Source: Sipunculus nudus
Lineage: Eukaryota; Annelida; Sipuncula; Golfingiida; Sipunculidae
NCBI GenBank assembly: GCA_026874595.1
Contig: CM049314.1
Coordinates: 34,699,229-34,763,228 of the forward strand
Length of the DNA: 64,000 nucleotides
Reading direction: 5' to 3'
Part shown: piece by piece, positions 61,330 through 64,000 of the stretch
How positions within the stretch are numbered: position 1 is the first letter of the stretch
How the letters are laid out: each line of letters opens with the position of its first letter
The notes under the pieces: model-generated
Databases searched by the model: none
What the model saw: only the letters and a program-made list of their open reading frames with translations
Told to the model about the DNA's origin: nothing
Translations under genes and position numbers: made by a program

Positions 61330-63520
61330 GATGTGCACTTCATGGACAGGCCACACAACTCAATACAGAATATGGTGTACACTTCATAGACAGGCCACAC
61401 ATCTCTATACAGAAGTAGATGGGCACTTCATGGACAGGCCACACAGCTCAATACAGAAGATGGTGTGCACTTCATGGACAGGCCACACATCTCAATACAG
61501 AAGATATTGTCCACTTCATGGACAGGCCGCACATCTCTATACAGAAGGAGATGTGCACTTCATGGACAGGCCGCACAGTTCAATACAGAAGGTGATGTAC
61601 ACCTCATGGACAGGCCACACAGCTCAATACAGAAGGAGATGTGCACTTCTTGGACAGGCCACACAGCTCTATGCAGAAGGGGATGTACACTTCATGGACA
61701 GGCCACACATCTCTATACAGAAGATGTGCATTTCATGGACAGGCCACACAGGTCAGTACAGAAGGTGATGTACACTTCATGGACAGGCCACACAGCTCTA
61801 TACAGAAGGTGATGTACACTTCATGGACAGGCCACACAGCTCTATACAGAAGGTGATGTACACTTCATGGACAGGCCACACAGCTCTATACAGAAGGTGA
61901 TGTACACTTCATGGACAGGCCACACAGCTCTATACAGAAGGTGATGTACACTTCATGGACAGACCACACAGCTCTATAGAGAAGGTGGTGTACACTTCAT
62001 GGACAGGCCACACAGCTCAATACAGAAGGTGGTGAGCACTTCATGGACAGGCCACACAGCTCAATACAGAAGGTGATGTGCACTTCATGGACAGGCCACA
62101 CAGCTCAATACAGAAGGAGATGTGCACTTCTTGGACAGGCCACACAGCTCTATGCAGAAGGAGATGTGCACTTCATGGACAGGCCACACATCTCTATACA
62201 GAAGGAGATGTGCACTTCATGGACAGGCAACACAGCTCTATACAGAAGGTGATGTACACTTCATAGACAGGCCACACAGCTTTATACAGAAGGTGATGTA
62301 CACTTCATGGACAGGCCACAGAGCTCTATACAGAAGGTGATGTACACTTCATGGACAGTCCACACAGCTCAATACAGAAGGTGATGTACACTTCATGGAC
62401 AGGCCACACAGGTCAGTATAGAAGGTGATTTACACTTTATGGACAGGCCACACAGGTCAGTATAGAATGTGATGTACACTTCATGGACAGGCCACACAGG
62501 TCAGTATAGAAGGTGATGTACACTTCATGGACAGACCACACAGCTCTATAGAGAAGGTGGTGTACACTTCATGGACAGGCCACACAGCTCAATACAGAAG
62601 GTGGTGAGCACTTCATGGACAGGCCACACAGCTCAATACAGAAGGTGATGTGCACTTCATGGACAGGCCACACAGCTCAATACAGAAGGAGATGTGCACT
62701 TCTTGGACAGGCCACACAGCTCTATGCAGAAGGAGATGTGCACTTCATGGACAGGCCACACATCTCTATACAGAAGGAGATGTGCACTTCATGGACAGGC
62801 AACACAGCTTTATACAGAAGGTGATGTACACTTCATGGACAGGCCACAGAGCTCTATACAGAAGGTGATGTACACTTCATGGACAGTCCACACAGCTCAA
62901 TACAGAAGGTGATGTACACTTCATGGACAGGCCACACAGGTCAGTATAGAAGGTGATTTACACTTTATGGACAGGCCACACAGGTCAGTATAGAATGTGA
63001 TGTACACTTCATGGACAGGCCACACAGGTCAGTATAGAAGGTGATGTACACTTCATGGACAGGCTACACAGCTCTATACAGAAGGTGATGTACACTTCAT
63101 GGACAGGCCACACAGCTCTATACAGAAGGTGATGTACACTTCATGGACAGGCTACACAGCTCTATACAGAAGGTGATGTACACTTCATGGACAGGCCACA
63201 CAGCTCTATACAGAAGGTGATGTGCACTTCATGGACAGGCCACACAACTCAATACAGAATATGGTGTACACTTCATAGACAGGCCACACATCTCTATACA
63301 GAAGTAGATGGGCACTTCATGGACAGGCCACACAGCTCAATACAGAAGATGGTGTGCACTTCATGGACAGGCCACACATCTCAATACAGAAGATATTGTC
63401 CACTTCATGGACAGGCCGCACATCTCTATACAGAAGGAGATGTGCACTTCATGGACAGGCCGCACAGTTCAATACAGAAGGTGATGTACACCTCATGGAC
63501 AGGCCACACAGCTCAATACA
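61330..63520. repeat. ~290-bp block repeated 1,889 bp apart
   Basis: CACACAACTCAATACAGAAT (61352 and 63241) heads a run of about seven monomers present at both places with offset 1,889. That is 43 monomers minus 3 bp, matching a known 3-bp-short monomer between them. Confidence 0.8.
61951..63050. repeat. 13-monomer (572-bp) nested duplication
   Basis: The rare AGACCACACAGCTCTATAGA monomer occurs at 61961 and 62533. Following monomers match at +572 until about 62.77 kb, where copy B has lost one monomer and the offset becomes 528. Confidence 0.85.
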
Positions 63521-64000
63521 GAAGGTGGTCTACACTTCATGGTCAGGCCACACAGCTCAGTATAGAAGGTGATTTACACTTTATGGACAGGCCACACAGG
63601 TCAGTATAGAATGTGATGTACACTTCATGGACAGGCCACACAGGTCAGTACAGAAGGTGATGTACACTTCAAGGACAGGCCACACAGGTCAGTATAGAAG
63701 GTGATGTACACTTCATGGACAGGCCACACAGCTCTATACAGAAGGTGATGTACACTTCATGGACAGGCCACACAGCTCTATACAGAAGGTGATGTGCACT
63801 TCTTTGACAGGCCACACATTTCTATACAGAAGATGATGTACACCTCATGGACAGGCCACACATGTCAATACAGAAGATTGTGTACACTTCATGGACAGGC
63901 CAAACAGCTCAATACAGAAGGTGATGTACACTTCATGGACAGGCCACAAAGCTCAATACAGAAGGTCTGCACTTCATGGACAGGCCACACAGCTCAATAC

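Larger units (their letters stand above)
54641..64000. repeat. 44-bp satellite array (>9.3 kb, runs off the window)
   Basis: The unit of 44 bp reads CTTCATGGACAGGCCACACA then GCTC(A/T)ATACAGAAGGTGAT then GTACA-like. About 212 monomers are in the window, and the array continues past 64000. Variants at the second module (GCTCAATAC, GCTCTATAC, GGTCAGTATAG, TCTCTATAC) define monomer classes, with long runs of the GGTCAGTATAG class at 55629-56340 and again in the duplicate. The left edge is degraded, as usual for an array end. 44 is not a multiple of 3, so each frame cycles through three peptides every 132 bp, and GGTGATG makes a stop in one phase. The many ...HGQATQL...-type frames are therefore not genes. 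Confidence 0.97.

Noticed and set aside
55164-63609. Many overlapping open frames of 60-159 codons in the 44-bp array
   Set aside because: They are direct translations of a 44-bp satellite through all three frames, end at the recurrent GGTGATG stop, and have no start context, splice site or domain.
54641-64000. Possible CRISPR-like array
   Set aside because: Repeats are contiguous 44-bp monomers with no unique spacers, in a eukaryotic context.

Overview
This window looks like intergenic or long-intron DNA from a eukaryote, most likely a lophotrochozoan and plausibly a bivalve mollusc. It is AT-rich and has long TA microsatellites, minisatellites, tRNA-derived SINE pieces, TA-flanked miniature inverted-repeat elements, Helitron-like elements with an ACGG-type microsatellite before a 3' hairpin (an architecture known from bivalve 'pearl' elements), and a long satellite array. 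I saw no bacterial gene organisation and no host gene I could recognise. The organism call is an inference from repeat types, not from a marker gene.

Layout. 1-25 kb is mostly unique AT-rich sequence with scattered repeats: a 30-bp minisatellite (2.8-3.2 kb), a SINE with an 8-bp target-site duplication (6.1-6.4 kb), a terminal-inverted-repeat element (10.8-11.2 kb), two perfect hairpins (15.2 and 17.4 kb), two GC-richer unexplained segments (18.1 and 19.4-19.7 kb) and a pogo-like MITE (23.3 kb). 25-29 kb holds a 36-bp minisatellite, a TA tract, and ~197-bp and ~70-bp duplications. 29.0-31.5 kb and 33.6-36.2 kb are two Helitron-like elements. They share 5' and 3' ends but have different cores: one a tandem array of nuclear-receptor-like half sites, the other two ~660-bp repeats. 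37-39.4 kb holds ~140-bp and 30-bp tandem repeats.

The best-supported gene is a transposase inside a 5,002-bp Mutator-like (MULE) DNA transposon at 39,716-44,717. The element has ~270-310-bp inverted termini and a perfect 8-bp target-site duplication. Two exons encode a FLYWCH-type zinc finger joined to the first part of a MULE DDE domain. The protein ends before the third catalytic acid, so this copy is probably non-autonomous.

45-52 kb holds a second copy of the 10.8-kb repeat family and two related ~420-bp MITEs, one CpG-rich and one CpG-decayed. From about 54.6 kb to the end of the window there is a ~9.4-kb array of a 44-bp satellite. It includes a ~3.02-kb block (about 69 monomers) present twice head to tail, plus smaller nested duplications. 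Open frames in the satellite and minisatellites follow from repeat length and are not treated as genes.
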